The notes under the pieces were generated by a model, which did no database searches, was not told the DNA's origin, and saw nothing but the letters and a program-made list of their open reading frames with translations. Positions 47,057 to 55,743 of a DNA stretch of 64,000 bases are shown one piece after another. This DNA is from Actinospineispora eucalypti (GTDB taxonomy: Bacteria > Actinomycetota > Actinomycetes > Mycobacteriales > Pseudonocardiaceae). The DNA lies in NCBI GenBank assembly GCA_014208095.1, contig JACHMT010000001.1, positions 3,241,863-3,305,862 of the forward strand. The letters are read 5' to 3'. A program made the translations under genes and the position numbers. Within the stretch, counting starts at the first letter, position 1. Each line of letters starts with the position of its first letter.

Positions 47057-47947
47057 GTGGCCGGGGTGGCGGTGAGCAGGTGCGGCTGGGCGAGTTGGGG
47101 TCAGCCGGTGATGCCGGGGTGTATGCCGGCACGGCCGGATCCGGTGTGGACGTTGGCGCTGGTGGAGGACACCGCCGATGGTGGGTTAGCGGCCCCGGTG
47201 AGGGACGTGTCGGGCATGCTGGCGGTGTTGTCGGGGTTGTCGGTGGCCACGATGACGGTCGCAACGCGCGACGGCGCTGAGCTTGCGCAGCGGTTGCGGC
47301 GGCTGCCTCCGCGGGTGGGTGCGATCTTTGTGGTGGGCGCGGGTCGGCGGTGTGCCCGTGAGGCTCAGCAGATGCTCATTGATCTGGGGGAACGGCCGTT
47401 CGTCACTGAGGATGACCTGCGGGCGATCACCCTGACCGCCGCGACGCTGCTGTATTTGGGTGGGCTCGGGCGGCCGGTGTCGAGCGCACGGGTCCTGGTG
47501 GTTGGGGCACCCACCGTGTCGGTGGTCGTCGCGTTGTTGCTGGCCGCCGGTATTGGTCAGATCGCCGTGTGGGTTCCCGGTGCGGCGGGGGTGCCGCTGG
47601 AGCAGGCGTGCCGGGACGCCGATGTGGTCATCAACCTTCTCGTCGGGGATCCGGGTGTGGACGTGCTGGTGCGGCGGACGGCGTGGGATCGCCCGTGCGG
47701 ATCGGTGATCGGGATCCGGCACGTCCACGAACTGTTGCTGGCACTGCCTGGTTTAGCGCGGGCGGTTGCCGGTTCGATCGGCCCCTTGATCGATGTCGAG
47801 GTCTATGACGCGTGTGTGCGGGGTCTGGTCGCGGCGACCCCGCCGGGCTGGACCCTGCCCAGCTTGACCAGCCGGGTCACGACCTATCAGGTCGCGGTGC
47901 ACGCGGCGCGGGTGTTCAGTCCATTCCAGGGACCGACCACCGGTTGA
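47057..47947 (+). CDS. Rossmann-like (malic-enzyme-like) protein, paralogue 1
   Basis: 296 residues from the GTG at 47057; a GTG at 47072 is equally possible and aligns better with the paralogue at 62933. The N-terminus CGWASWGQPVMPGCMPARP is shared with that paralogue. The middle half carries a dinucleotide-binding-like segment (ARVLVVGAPTVSVVVALLLA, then ADVVINLLVGDPGVDVLV). The overall order recalls the NAD-binding half of malic enzymes or tetrahydrofolate dehydrogenases, but the GxGxxG is altered. No catalytic residues are clear, so the function is unknown. Two relatives occur at 60031 and 62933. Confidence 0.65.
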   Translation: MAGVAVSRCGWASWGQPVMPGCMPARPDPVWTLALVEDTADGGLAAPVRDVSGMLAVLSGLSVATMTVATRDGAELAQRLRRLPPRVGAIFVVGAGRRCAREAQQMLIDLGERPFVTEDDLRAITLTAATLLYLGGLGRPVSSARVLVVGAPTVSVVVALLLAAGIGQIAVWVPGAAGVPLEQACRDADVVINLLVGDPGVDVLVRRTAWDRPCGSVIGIRHVHELLLALPGLARAVAGSIGPLIDVEVYDACVRGLVAATPPGWTLPSLTSRVTTYQVAVHAARVFSPFQGPTTG

Positions 47948-47982
47948 GCGCCGGCGCGACCCGGCGGGCGCGGAACGCGGTG

Positions 47983-48002
47983 ACAAGGACTTTAGTCCCT
48001 GG
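47983..48002. promoter_or_regulatory. DosR-like box
   Basis: The core AGGACTTTAGTCCC matches the known DosR/DevR box (GGGACT-WW-AGTCCC) at 13 of 14 core positions; the outer bases do not match. It lies ~145 bases before leader copy 2 and 250 bases before the small-protein gene. No DosR gene is in the window. Confidence 0.55.
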
Positions 48003-48146
48003 GCGCCGCATCGAGGGCGGGCAAGAATCCGGGAGTGCACGTGATTGCGAGCTTTCGCAACTGGCGAGGTCGCAAATTGTGGCCCGGGCGGGTTCTCGGG
48101 GACAGCCAGACGACGGAACGCGGGCTGCCCGCTGTGTCGTCAGATT

Positions 48147-48186
48147 TGCATGATCCAGCACTTGCAAAATCCGTTATATGTGAAGA
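48147..48186 (+). repeat. Conserved 40-bp leader, copy 2
   Basis: TGCATGATCCAGCACTTGCA, then AAATCCGTTATATGTGAAGA. Very similar to copy 3 at 59611 and placed 65 bases before the small-protein start. Confidence 0.8.
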
Positions 48187-48251
48187 TTATTGGTGTGCTG
48201 GTCGCCGGCGGACAGCGCTCAGCTCGTGGGAGGGAGGGCGGGCAGGGGTCG

Positions 48252-48458
48252 ATGAGCGAGTTCCGAACGGTGTTGCGTGGACAGGTCGAGCACGCGCAGG
48301 CCGCGGTGCAGTCGGCTTGGCGGTTCGGCAATGACGAGCGGGCGCGACTTTACGGGGCGCGGGTGGCGGAGTTGCTGGAGGTGGCGGCTCGCCATGGCGT
48401 CGACACCGCGGGCTGGGTGGAGCCGGCGGTGCGCGCGTTTGCCGTGGACGCGCGCTGA
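48252..48458 (+). CDS. Small cassette protein, copy 2 (intact)
   Basis: 68 residues, ATG after GGAGGGAGGGCGGG. Two predicted helices: MSEFRTVLRGQVEHAQAAVQ and NDERARLYGARVAELLEVAA, then RHGVDTAGWVEPAVRAFAVD. The motif NDxRAxxYxARxAELxExAARHGVDTxGWV is shared with the copies at 45671 and 59703. Function unknown. The size and helical pattern suggest a protein-binding adaptor or anti-sigma-like factor; that is a guess. Confidence 0.7.
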   Translation: MSEFRTVLRGQVEHAQAAVQSAWRFGNDERARLYGARVAELLEVAARHGVDTAGWVEPAVRAFAVDAR

Positions 48459-48604
48459 CCGCTGTCGGGGTGGAAGTCCAGGCAGGTCGTGGCGGGCCAT
48501 GGGCGCGTGGCGGGACGGCTGAGCGCGGTCGCGGACGATGGTGGATGTTGAGGGTGGGGGTTCGGTCTGTGCCTGCCGGCGCCGCGAGTGGTCAGGGGTG
48601 AGAT

Positions 48605-49171
48605 GTGCCCCGTCTGAGCGCTGAGCGGTTGGCCGCGCGCCGTGAACGCATTCTGGACGCGGCGTGGGCATGCTTCGGACGGTATGGCTATGCCGGTGCG
48701 ACGGTGCGGCGTCTAGAGCAGGCGACGGGGATGTCGCGTGGAGCGATCTTCCACCATTTCGGCGACAAGGAAATGCTTTTTCTCGCGCTCGTGGATCGGG
48801 AAGCGCGGCGGATCGCGGTGATGGCCGGGCGACGGGACGCGGTGGGGTTGATGCGCGAGATGCTCGCTGACGCGGGCGCCGGTGACGGGCACGGTGGGCT
48901 CGAACTGTGGTGGGAGATCTCGCACCGGTTGCGCACCGAGGACGGGTTCCGCACCGCCTGGGCGACCCACGCCGAGGCGGTCACGGGGGCGATCACCCGT
49001 CGGCTGGAACACCAGCGCGGGGCCGGCCGAGTCCGGTCAGACGTGCCGGTTCGGGCGCTCGCCCTGTATCTGCAGCTGATCTGTGAGGGCCTTGTGTCTC
49101 AGCTCGCGGACGTGCCTGCGAGTGATGAGCTGCACGCGGTGCTCGACTTCGTCACAGACAGCCTTCGGTGA
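48605..49171 (+). CDS. TetR-family regulator, AcnR-like
   Basis: 188 residues, GTG start. The helix-turn-helix domain reads ILDAAWACFGRYGYAGATVR, then RLEQATGMSRGAIFHHFGDK, very close to AcnR, the repressor of aconitase in corynebacteria and mycobacteria (RLEQAxGMSRGAIFHHF is its signature). The C-terminal part is less conserved. No aconitase gene is adjacent here, so its target may differ, perhaps PEP carboxykinase or the nearby complex. Confidence 0.78.
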   Translation: MPRLSAERLAARRERILDAAWACFGRYGYAGATVRRLEQATGMSRGAIFHHFGDKEMLFLALVDREARRIAVMAGRRDAVGLMREMLADAGAGDGHGGLELWWEISHRLRTEDGFRTAWATHAEAVTGAITRRLEHQRGAGRVRSDVPVRALALYLQLICEGLVSQLADVPASDELHAVLDFVTDSLR

Positions 49172-49272
49172 GTGGCGCACCGTGATCGATCGAGCACAGC
49201 GGTGGCAGCGCGCTGCGCCCTGCGTGCCCGGGTTTTGCGTCGCACCGGCGAAGCGAGGATCGGGTGCGGCTT

Positions 49273-49674
49273 TCAGCGGGCGTTGCCGGACTGGTAGCGC
49301 GCGGCGTATCGGGCGGCGGCTGCCGCGCGTTCCTCGGCGTGCAGGGCGTCTCGGGCGGCTTGCGCCGCTCCGGGCGGATAGCCGGCTTTGCGGATTCGAC
49401 GCTCGACGGAGCCGTCGACGAACCACAGTGCGTACTGCAGCCCCACGAGCGCGCCGAGCAGTAACGCGGATAACCGGACCCACATCGGCCCGGGCACCAA
49501 CAGCAGGATCGGGATCGACACCAGGCTGATCTGTACCGCGGCGCGGAGGAAATGCCGTAGCACCCACCGGTCGCGGGACGCGTCATGCAAGACCCACTCC
49601 CGGTAGCGGAGAGGTAGGCCGCCGCCGAGGGCGTACCACAGCCAGCGCAGCGGTCCTGGCCGTCGAGGTTTCAC
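49273..49674 (-). CDS. DUF5313 family membrane protein
   Basis: 133 residues: a conserved N-terminus (RRPGPLRWLWYALGGGLPLR, then YREWVLHDASRDRWVLRHF) and two membrane spans (VQISLVSIPILLLVPG, LLGALVGLQYALWF), then a charged helix. This matches the actinobacterial DUF5313 family, of unknown function. It converges with the AcnR-like gene. Confidence 0.8.
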   Translation of the reverse strand: MKPRRPGPLRWLWYALGGGLPLRYREWVLHDASRDRWVLRHFLRAAVQISLVSIPILLLVPGPMWVRLSALLLGALVGLQYALWFVDGSVERRIRKAGYPPGAAQAARDALHAEERAAAAARYAARYQSGNAR

Positions 49675-50089
49675 CAGTTCACGATAGTCGCTCGCGCCGC
49701 CGCCGTGCCCGGGTCACGCTTCACGCGACCGAGCGTCGCCGAGCGTGACCGCCAGCGCTCAGTCCTGCTCGGGGGCGGCCAGCGCGGCGCCGGCGACAGG
49801 GGGCCTGGTTGGGCTGGCGCGCGCCGCTGAGGGTGGGTTGTGTCCGCCGCCGGAGGGCGAGGATCTCCAGCACGTCGCCCGGTTGCTGGTCGCTCGAGTC
49901 GCGGCCGGCGAGCTCGCTGGTGGTCGCGTCGGCGCCGCCGTTGCCGCCGACCCATCGACCGGTGTGGCTACTGCGGGTTCGGATGCCGAGTTCCGCGAGA
50001 CGCACGGGAAACACTGTTCGAGGACTTCGGGGTCAGCGACGCGGGAGTTGGTCATGTGGGTGTGGGTGACCGAGGCACCGGGGAATCCG
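49675..50089. other. Gap without a convincing gene
   Basis: Overlapping frames exist on both strands, but none has a recognisable domain or ribosome-binding site. It separates DUF5313 from the PhoU-like remnant. Confidence 0.35.
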
Positions 50090-50770
50090 TCACCGGCGCT
50101 GATGGTTCCTGGCGAGCGCGGTGGCCTGGTCCGCGACCGACACCGCGTGCTGGGCGAACCGCTCGTAGCGGCGGCCCACCACAGTCGCGTCGAGCGCCGC
50201 GGCCAACGGGGCCTGGGCGCACGCGGCGAACAACCGTCGCCGACACGACCGTACCTCGCTGTACGCCGCGTCTAGGCCCGCGAGCTCGGCAGGACCCCCG
50301 CCACGGAGGTGGCCTCCAACCCGGCCGCGACCGCCTGCAGGGTCCGCACGCAGGTGCGGCTCATCGAGGCGAGGACCGCCGTCACCGGATCATCGATGGG
50401 CGCTCGTCCCACCCGTGAGTGGGCGATATCGGCCCACCTGCCGGGCCAGATCCGCCAACTGCTCCAGGCCAGCGTTGGTGCGCGGCTCGGCCAGGACGGA
50501 GCGCCCGTGCGCCGGACTCGGTACCTCGGATTCGGTGAGCAGCGCATGCGCGTCGTGTACCAGGCCGTTTGTATGGTGCTTGAGGCCGACGTGGATCTCG
50601 GGCAGGGCGCGTTGGGCCGGCCGCAATGTGGTGGAGACCACCGGGGCACCACCCAGGAACGCCTCGGTTGCTTGTTCCAACGCGGTCGCGGTGAGCCGCG
50701 GCATCCGCGCTATCACACCCGCGCGGTCTGGCACGCCCACGCCGTTGCCTCCGTCGGCGTCCATGACCAC
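50090..50770 (-). pseudogene. PhoU-like phosphate-regulator gene, two frameshifts
   Basis: Three frames join into a PhoU-type helical protein: ALEQATEAFLGGAPVVSTTL ... LEQLADLARQV, then ADIAHSRVGRAPIDDPVTAV ... LQAVAAGLEA, then LDAAYSEVRSCRRRLFAACA ... GRRYERFAQHAVSVADQA (stop at 50090). One extra G in CAGGTGGGCCGATATC and one missing base near 50290 explain the shifts. The RRYERFAxHAVxVA end is the PhoU hallmark. Either decayed or mis-sequenced. Confidence 0.6.
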
Positions 50771-50799
50771 TACCTGGCCCCACTACTCGCCGTTCGGGT

Positions 50800-51474
50800 T
50801 CACATGCCGGTGATCATGTAGTCGTCGAAGTCGTAGTGCATGCGGTTGCGCACCGCGATCACCCCGGCGGTCTCATGGGCCTCCCGAATGGCCTGCTCCG
50901 CGTGGCTACGCAGCCGCACCGCCCCGGTGAGCGTCACGACCCCGTCGGCGACCTCGACGTCGCAGCAGTCCGCCAGGTGGCGGCACTCAGCGAGCCGGCG
51001 CCACAGGTCGGCGTGGATCGCCGGATCGCCACGCCGGAACGGCCGCAGCAGGTGCTGGCGACACAGCAGTCCGATCAGCAACCCGGCATCGTCGACCACG
51101 CACAGTTGACGCACCTGGTGCGCCGCCAGCCGCCGCGCCGCGACACCCGCACCCGACCTCGCGCCGATCACGATGGGCGGGCCGGTCATCACGTCGGCGG
51201 CGGCGACACCGGAGGCCTTGTGCCAGCGGGCACGCCCCCGGCTCCCGGCAAGCAAAGACGGGCGATCGGCACCGGCCCGAAACTCCAGCTTGGCCATCAG
51301 GTCGGACTCGGTCACGACCCCGGCCGGTCTCCCATCCAGGTCGATGACGGGCAGTATGTCGGTGTCTTGGCAGATCATCGTGCCGACCATTTCTTTGAAC
51401 GGGGTGGTGGGCACGACGGTGTGTACCTGACGGACCATCAGGTCAGCGACAGTCTGTTCGGCGGGCTCGCTCAT
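50800..51474 (-). CDS. CBS-domain pair with C-terminal BON domain
   Basis: 224 residues. CBS1 (~8-65: VADLMVRQVHTVVPTTPFKE, PVIDLDGRPAGVVTESDLMA) and CBS2 (~92-148: AADVMTGPPIVIGARSGAGV, LCVVDDAGLLIGLLCRQHLL) form a Bateman module that binds adenosyl ligands. The BON domain follows (~155-218: CDVEVADGVVTLTGAVRLRS). CBS proteins of this sort (for example Rv2626c) belong to hypoxia regulons in mycobacteria. It is divergent from the ArsR regulator and probably co-regulated. Confidence 0.88.
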   Translation of the reverse strand: MSEPAEQTVADLMVRQVHTVVPTTPFKEMVGTMICQDTDILPVIDLDGRPAGVVTESDLMAKLEFRAGADRPSLLAGSRGRARWHKASGVAAADVMTGPPIVIGARSGAGVAARRLAAHQVRQLCVVDDAGLLIGLLCRQHLLRPFRRGDPAIHADLWRRLAECRHLADCCDVEVADGVVTLTGAVRLRSHAEQAIREAHETAGVIAVRNRMHYDFDDYMITGM

Positions 51475-51512
51475 GGTCGCCTCGCGCCTCGATCCTGTAC
51501 CTTTCTTTCAGA

Positions 51513-51530
51513 GTTGCTAAGATTAGCAAC
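51513..51530. promoter_or_regulatory. Palindromic operator between CBS and ArsR genes
   Basis: GTTGCTAA-GA-TTAGCAAC: eight-base perfect arms around two central bases, with a further CTTTC/GAAAG outer pair. Typical of an ArsR winged-helix dimer site. It lies 39 bases from the CBS start and 69 bases from the ArsR start. Confidence 0.8.
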
Positions 51531-51598
51531 TAGTGAAAGTGGCGACTATAGTGCGTGACTGATCGTGACTGATCGTGCGGCGCGGGGAGGGGTGTTGG

Positions 51599-52003
51599 GT
51601 GAGTCGCCCCTTGTATCAGTTGAAGGCGGAGTTCTTTAAGACTTTGGGCCATCCGGCGCGCATCCGGGTGTTGGAACTGTTGTCGCAGCGCGAGCACGCG
51701 GTGGCGGAGATGTTGCCGGAGGTGGGTATCGAGCCGGCGAACCTGTCGCAGCAGTTGGCGGTGCTGCGTCGGGCGGGGTTGGTGTCGACTCGTAAGTCCG
51801 GTTCGACGGTCTATTACTCGCTGATCAGCCCGCATGTCGCCGAGCTGCTCGCGGTGGCCAGGTTGATCTTGACCGGGGTGTTGTCGGGGCAGGTCGAGTT
51901 GTTGGAGGACCTGCGCACCCCGGTCGCCGCCGGCTCCACCGCCAGCACCACAGCCGGCCCTGGAAGCGGCCGTGACGCGCGGGATCGAGCCTCGCCCCGT
52001 TGA
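51599..52003 (+). CDS. ArsR-family winged-helix regulator (Rv0081-like)
   Basis: The GTG at 51599 with GGGGAGG upstream gives 134 residues. Winged helix: KAEFFKTLGHPARIRVLELL, then GIEPANLSQQLAVLRRAGLV and STRKSGSTVYYSLI. No CxC metal-binding motif is present, so it is not a classical metal sensor. It stands before the same six-gene operon that Rv0081 precedes in M. tuberculosis, where Rv0081 is a hypoxia regulator. I infer it controls that operon and the CBS gene through the palindrome upstream. Confidence 0.85.
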   Translation: MSRPLYQLKAEFFKTLGHPARIRVLELLSQREHAVAEMLPEVGIEPANLSQQLAVLRRAGLVSTRKSGSTVYYSLISPHVAELLAVARLILTGVLSGQVELLEDLRTPVAAGSTASTTAGPGSGRDARDRASPR

Positions 52004-52207
52004 GCTCGCGGTCGCCCCGCTGATTGTTGGCTTGTTGCCCGGCGGGGCGGCCGCGTCCTTCGGGCCGTGGGTGAGCGATCAGTGGTGATCAGGGGCCAGC
52101 CGGAGATTGGGTCAGTGCCGGCTAGCGCTGGTGAGTGCCGGAGATGCCAGAGATATCGGTGAGTTCGAGTCGGTGTCGTTTCGGTGGGGAGTGTCGGATG
52201 TTGGTGG

Positions 52208-52717
52208 GTGCCTGAGGTGCTGGGCTTGTGGCGTTTGATCCATCGGGTCGGGCGGATAGCCGAACCAGCACGCCCCGCCCCCGCGGCCGGTGAGGTGGAT
52301 CCGCCGGAGCGGGCTGTGGCGGCGGGGTTGGCGGGCTCGGTGCAGATCCGGCATGTGGATGCCGGGTCGTGCAATGGGTGTGAGGTGGAGATCGGTTCGG
52401 CGTTCGGGCCGGTGCACGACGCCGAACGCTATGGCGCTCGGTTGGTGGCTTCGCCGCGGCATGCGGATGCGCTGGTGGTGACCGGGCCGGTGACCCGGAA
52501 CATGGCCGAGCCGTTGCGGCGCACCTACGAGGCGGTGCCGGGGCCGAAGGTAGTGGTCGCGGTGGGGGACTGCGCACGTAACTGTGGAGTGTTCGCCGGC
52601 GCGTACGGGGTCGTCGGGTCGGTCGCCGAGGTGGTGCCGGTGGATGTGGAGATCGCGGGTTGCCCGCCCCGGCCGGAGGCGATCGTGGCGGGGTTGCGGA
52701 CGTTGACCGGCCGATGA
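52208..52717 (+). CDS. NuoB/HycG-like iron-sulfur small subunit (Rv0082-like)
   Basis: About 169 residues from the GTG at 52208. All ligands of the proximal 4Fe-4S (N2-type) cluster are visible: Cys in GSCNGCEVEIG, Cys in GDCARNCGVF and Cys in GCPPRPEAI. It would pass electrons between the large subunit and quinone or the membrane arm. First gene of the six-gene operon; overlaps the next by four bases. No ferredoxin-like subunit (HycF/NuoI) is encoded beside it, so the electron path is short. Confidence 0.85.
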   Translation: MPEVLGLWRLIHRVGRIAEPARPAPAAGEVDPPERAVAAGLAGSVQIRHVDAGSCNGCEVEIGSAFGPVHDAERYGARLVASPRHADALVVTGPVTRNMAEPLRRTYEAVPGPKVVVAVGDCARNCGVFAGAYGVVGSVAEVVPVDVEIAGCPPRPEAIVAGLRTLTGR

Positions 52718-54786
52718 ACTTCGCCGCGCTGGGGTTGGCTGCGGCGGGCGTGCTCGGCCTGGTGAGCGCGGCCGCGGCGGTGTGGGTGCCCCGCCGGGCA
52801 CGGTCGGGTGTGGTGGGGGTGGGGACCGCGCTGACGGGGGCTGCCGGGGTGCTCGCGGGGGTGGGTGCGGTGGCCGGACAGCCCGCGTCGATGACGCTGC
52901 CCGGCCTGCTGCCGCTGGCTGGCATCGCGGTCGCGGTGGATGGGTTGGGCGGGTTGTTCGTGGTGGTGACCGGTGTGGTGGGGGTGTGGGCCGGTGTGTA
53001 TGCCACGGCCTACACGCGCGGGCACGGTGTGGACGGACGCGGCGCGTCAGCGGTGTTGCCGCTGTTCGTGCTGGCGATGCTGTTCGTGCCGGCGGCCAGT
53101 AGCGTCTCGACGCTGTTGGTGTGCTGGGAGCTGATGGCGCTCACCTCGCTGCTGTTGGTGGTGGCCGAGCACCGGCGGCGGGCCGAGGTGGCGCGGGCCG
53201 GGTTGTGGTACGCGGTGATGACCCACCTGGGTTTCCTCGCGGTGCTGGCCGGGCTGCTGGTGTTCACCGCGTACGCGGCCAACGACTCGTTCGCCGCGTT
53301 GCGGGAGGCCGCCGGCCGGCTGCCCGCCGGGGTGGGCACCGTCGTGTTCACCGCGACGCTGGCGGGATTCGCCTCCAAGGCGGGCATCGTGCCGCTGCAC
53401 GCGTGGCTGCCCCGGGCGCACCCGGAGGCGCCGAGCCATGTGTCCGCGCTGATGTCCGCCGCGATGGTCAACCTCGGTGTGTATGGCATCCTGCGGGTCG
53501 GGTTCGACCTTCTCGGCGGTGCCGCCGGTGGCGGTGTGCGCGGCTGGTGGCTGCTGGTGCTGGGGTTGGGCGCCATCTCGGCGGTGTACGGCATCTTGCA
53601 GGCGGCGATGAGTACCGACCTCAAGAGGCTGCTCGGCCAGTCCACCACAGAGAACATGGGGCTGGTGCTGGTCGGGGTCGGCGCGGCGGGCCTGTTCGAC
53701 ACCGCTGGGCAGCCGGTGCTGGCCGGCCTGGCGCTCACCGCGGCGCTGCTGCACGTGATCAACCACGCGGCGTTCAAATCGGTGCTGTTTTTGGCCGCCG
53801 GGTCGGTACTGCGCGCCACCGGCACCCGCGACCTGGACGCGCTGGGTGGGTTGCGCGCCGGGATGCCGGTCACCACCGCGCTGTTCGGTCTGGGTGGGCT
53901 GGCCGCCTCGGCGTTGCCGCCGGGCACGGCATTCGTGTCGGAGTGGTTGTTGCTGCAGGCGCTGATCCACGGGCTGCCGGACGGGAGCGGTGGGGCCTCG
54001 ACGGTGACCGCGGTCGTGATGCCGGTCGCGGTCGCCGCGGTCGCGCTGACCGCGGGCCTATCGGTCGCCACCTTCGTCAAGGCCTTCGGGGTCGGGTTCC
54101 TGGCCAAACCGCGCAGCGCCCGGGCCGAGCGGGCGCGCGAGTCCCCGATTGGCATGCTGGCCGGGATGGGGCTGGCCGCGCTCGCCTGTGTCGGCCTCGC
54201 CGTGTTGCCCGCGAGTGTGTTGCCGGTGGTGTCCGCCGCCACCGACACGGCGTTGGGTGGGCGAGGGGACACGGCGGCGGTTTCCGGGGTGGCGACGCTT
54301 CAGCTGACCGGGGTGACCGGGTCGTTGTCGCCGCTGCTGCTGGCCGTGGCGCTGGCGGTGGCTGGGGGCGTGGTGCTCGCCGCGACCCGGGCGGCGGTGA
54401 CGGCTCGGCGCGCCGCGCGAAGCGGGCCGCGGCGTCGAGCCGCGCGGTTGTGGGACTGCGGTGGCGGGCCGCTGTCGGCGCGGATGGAGTACACCGCGAC
54501 CTCGTTCGCGGAGCCGCTGCAGCGAGTGTTCGACAACGTGGTGGCCCCGGAGACGGACGTGAATGTCGATCACCACCAGGAGTCCCGCTACCTGGTGCGC
54601 ACGGTGGAATACCGCCATCGCGTGCCCGACCGGATCGAACGACGCCTGTACGCCCCGGTGCTGGCCGCCGCGGCACGGTGGGGCGAGGCGGGGCGGGCGT
54701 TGGCCACCGGCAGCGTGCACCGCTATCTGGGCTACGGGTTCTACACAGTCTGCGGGGTGCTGCTGGTGTTGGCGGCGTTGCGGTGA
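52714..54786 (+). CDS. HyfB/NuoL-type antiporter-like subunit (Rv0083-like)
   Basis: 690 residues with about 14-16 spans. The proton-antiporter core includes FASKAGIVPLHAWLPRAHPE (conserved Lys in a half-helix), APSHVSALMSAAMVNLGVYG and LKRLLGQSTTENMGLVLVG with HVINHAAFKSVLFLAAG. The hydrophilic stretch RLWDCGGGPLSARMEYTATS and a last span are typical of HyfB proteins. It is a proton- or sodium-pumping subunit. Confidence 0.9.
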   Translation: MNFAALGLAAAGVLGLVSAAAAVWVPRRARSGVVGVGTALTGAAGVLAGVGAVAGQPASMTLPGLLPLAGIAVAVDGLGGLFVVVTGVVGVWAGVYATAYTRGHGVDGRGASAVLPLFVLAMLFVPAASSVSTLLVCWELMALTSLLLVVAEHRRRAEVARAGLWYAVMTHLGFLAVLAGLLVFTAYAANDSFAALREAAGRLPAGVGTVVFTATLAGFASKAGIVPLHAWLPRAHPEAPSHVSALMSAAMVNLGVYGILRVGFDLLGGAAGGGVRGWWLLVLGLGAISAVYGILQAAMSTDLKRLLGQSTTENMGLVLVGVGAAGLFDTAGQPVLAGLALTAALLHVINHAAFKSVLFLAAGSVLRATGTRDLDALGGLRAGMPVTTALFGLGGLAASALPPGTAFVSEWLLLQALIHGLPDGSGGASTVTAVVMPVAVAAVALTAGLSVATFVKAFGVGFLAKPRSARAERARESPIGMLAGMGLAALACVGLAVLPASVLPVVSAATDTALGGRGDTAAVSGVATLQLTGVTGSLSPLLLAVALAVAGGVVLAATRAAVTARRAARSGPRRRAARLWDCGGGPLSARMEYTATSFAEPLQRVFDNVVAPETDVNVDHHQESRYLVRTVEYRHRVPDRIERRLYAPVLAAAARWGEAGRALATGSVHRYLGYGFYTVCGVLLVLAALR

Positions 54787-55730
54787 GCGCGCTCGGGGTC
54801 GTGGGCGGGGTGACGCAACCGGTGCTGCTGGTGGCCGGGGCGCCGCTGCTGGTCGGGCTGATGCAGCAGGTGCGGGCCAGAATGGAGGGCCGGGTCGGGC
54901 CGGGGATCGGCCAGCCGTGGCGAGATACGCGCAAGCTGTTCGGCAAGGAGGCGATCACCCCGAAGGGCACCAGCGAGATGTTCCGGCTGGCCCCGCTGGT
55001 GTTGATGGCCACCGTGTTGGTGGTCGCGACGGCGGCCCCGTTCCTGGTGGTCGAGTCGCCGTTGGGGCCGGTGGCGGATCTGTTCGTGGTGGTGGCGCTG
55101 CTGGCGTTCGGCACCGCGACGCTGGCGCTGGCCGGGCTGGATACCGGTACCGCGTTCGGCGGGATGGGCGCGAGCCGGGAGATGACCATCATCGCGCTGG
55201 TCGAGCCGACCCTGCTGGTGGCGATCTTCGCGCTGTCCGTGCGGGTCGGGTCGACCAACCTGGCCGACATCGTCGCCGCGACCTTGCGCGACCCGGCGCG
55301 GGTGGTGTCCCCGGTGAGCCTGCTCGCCGCCGTGGCCCTGGCGGTGGTCGTGGTGGCGGAGACCGGGCGGTTGCCGGTGGACAACCCGTCCACCCACCTG
55401 GAGCTGACCATGGTCCACGAGGCCATGGTGCTGGAGTACGCCGGCCCGGACCTGGCGCTGGTGGAGTTGGCCTCGTCGATGCGGCTGGCGGTGTTCCTCG
55501 GGCTGCTCGCGAACCTGTTCCTGCCGTGGGGGATCGCCACCGAGACGAGCGCGGCGACGTTGCTGGTCGCCGTTGCCGCGCTGGTGATCAAGGTCAGTGT
55601 GCTGGGGGTGGTGCTGGCGGCGGCCGAGGTGTTCTGGGCGAAGCTGCGGCTGTTTCGGGTGCCGGAGTTGTTGGCCGGCTCGTTCCTGCTGGCGCTGCTG
55701 GCGGTCGCCGCTTCGTTCTTCCTGGCCTGA
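54783..55730 (+). CDS. HycD/HyfC/NuoH-type membrane subunit (Rv0084-like)
   Basis: 315 residues, GTG overlapping the previous stop by four bases. Eight spans with the NuoH motifs ARMEGRVGPGIGQPWRDTRK, AETGRLPVDNPSTHLELTMV and HEAMVLEYAGPDLAL. It links the soluble arm to the membrane arm and forms the quinone-side cavity in complex I. Confidence 0.9.
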   Translation: MSALGVVGGVTQPVLLVAGAPLLVGLMQQVRARMEGRVGPGIGQPWRDTRKLFGKEAITPKGTSEMFRLAPLVLMATVLVVATAAPFLVVESPLGPVADLFVVVALLAFGTATLALAGLDTGTAFGGMGASREMTIIALVEPTLLVAIFALSVRVGSTNLADIVAATLRDPARVVSPVSLLAAVALAVVVVAETGRLPVDNPSTHLELTMVHEAMVLEYAGPDLALVELASSMRLAVFLGLLANLFLPWGIATETSAATLLVAVAALVIKVSVLGVVLAAAEVFWAKLRLFRVPELLAGSFLLALLAVAASFFLA

Positions 55731-55743
55731 GAGGGGGCGGCGC

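Noticed and set aside
49745..50275. 176-residue plus-strand frame at 49745-50275
   Set aside because: It lies opposite the third segment of the PhoU-like remnant and shows no domain.
51553..51575. Tandem CGTGACTGAT repeats before the ArsR gene
   Set aside because: Only two copies, next to the stronger palindrome; no clear meaning.
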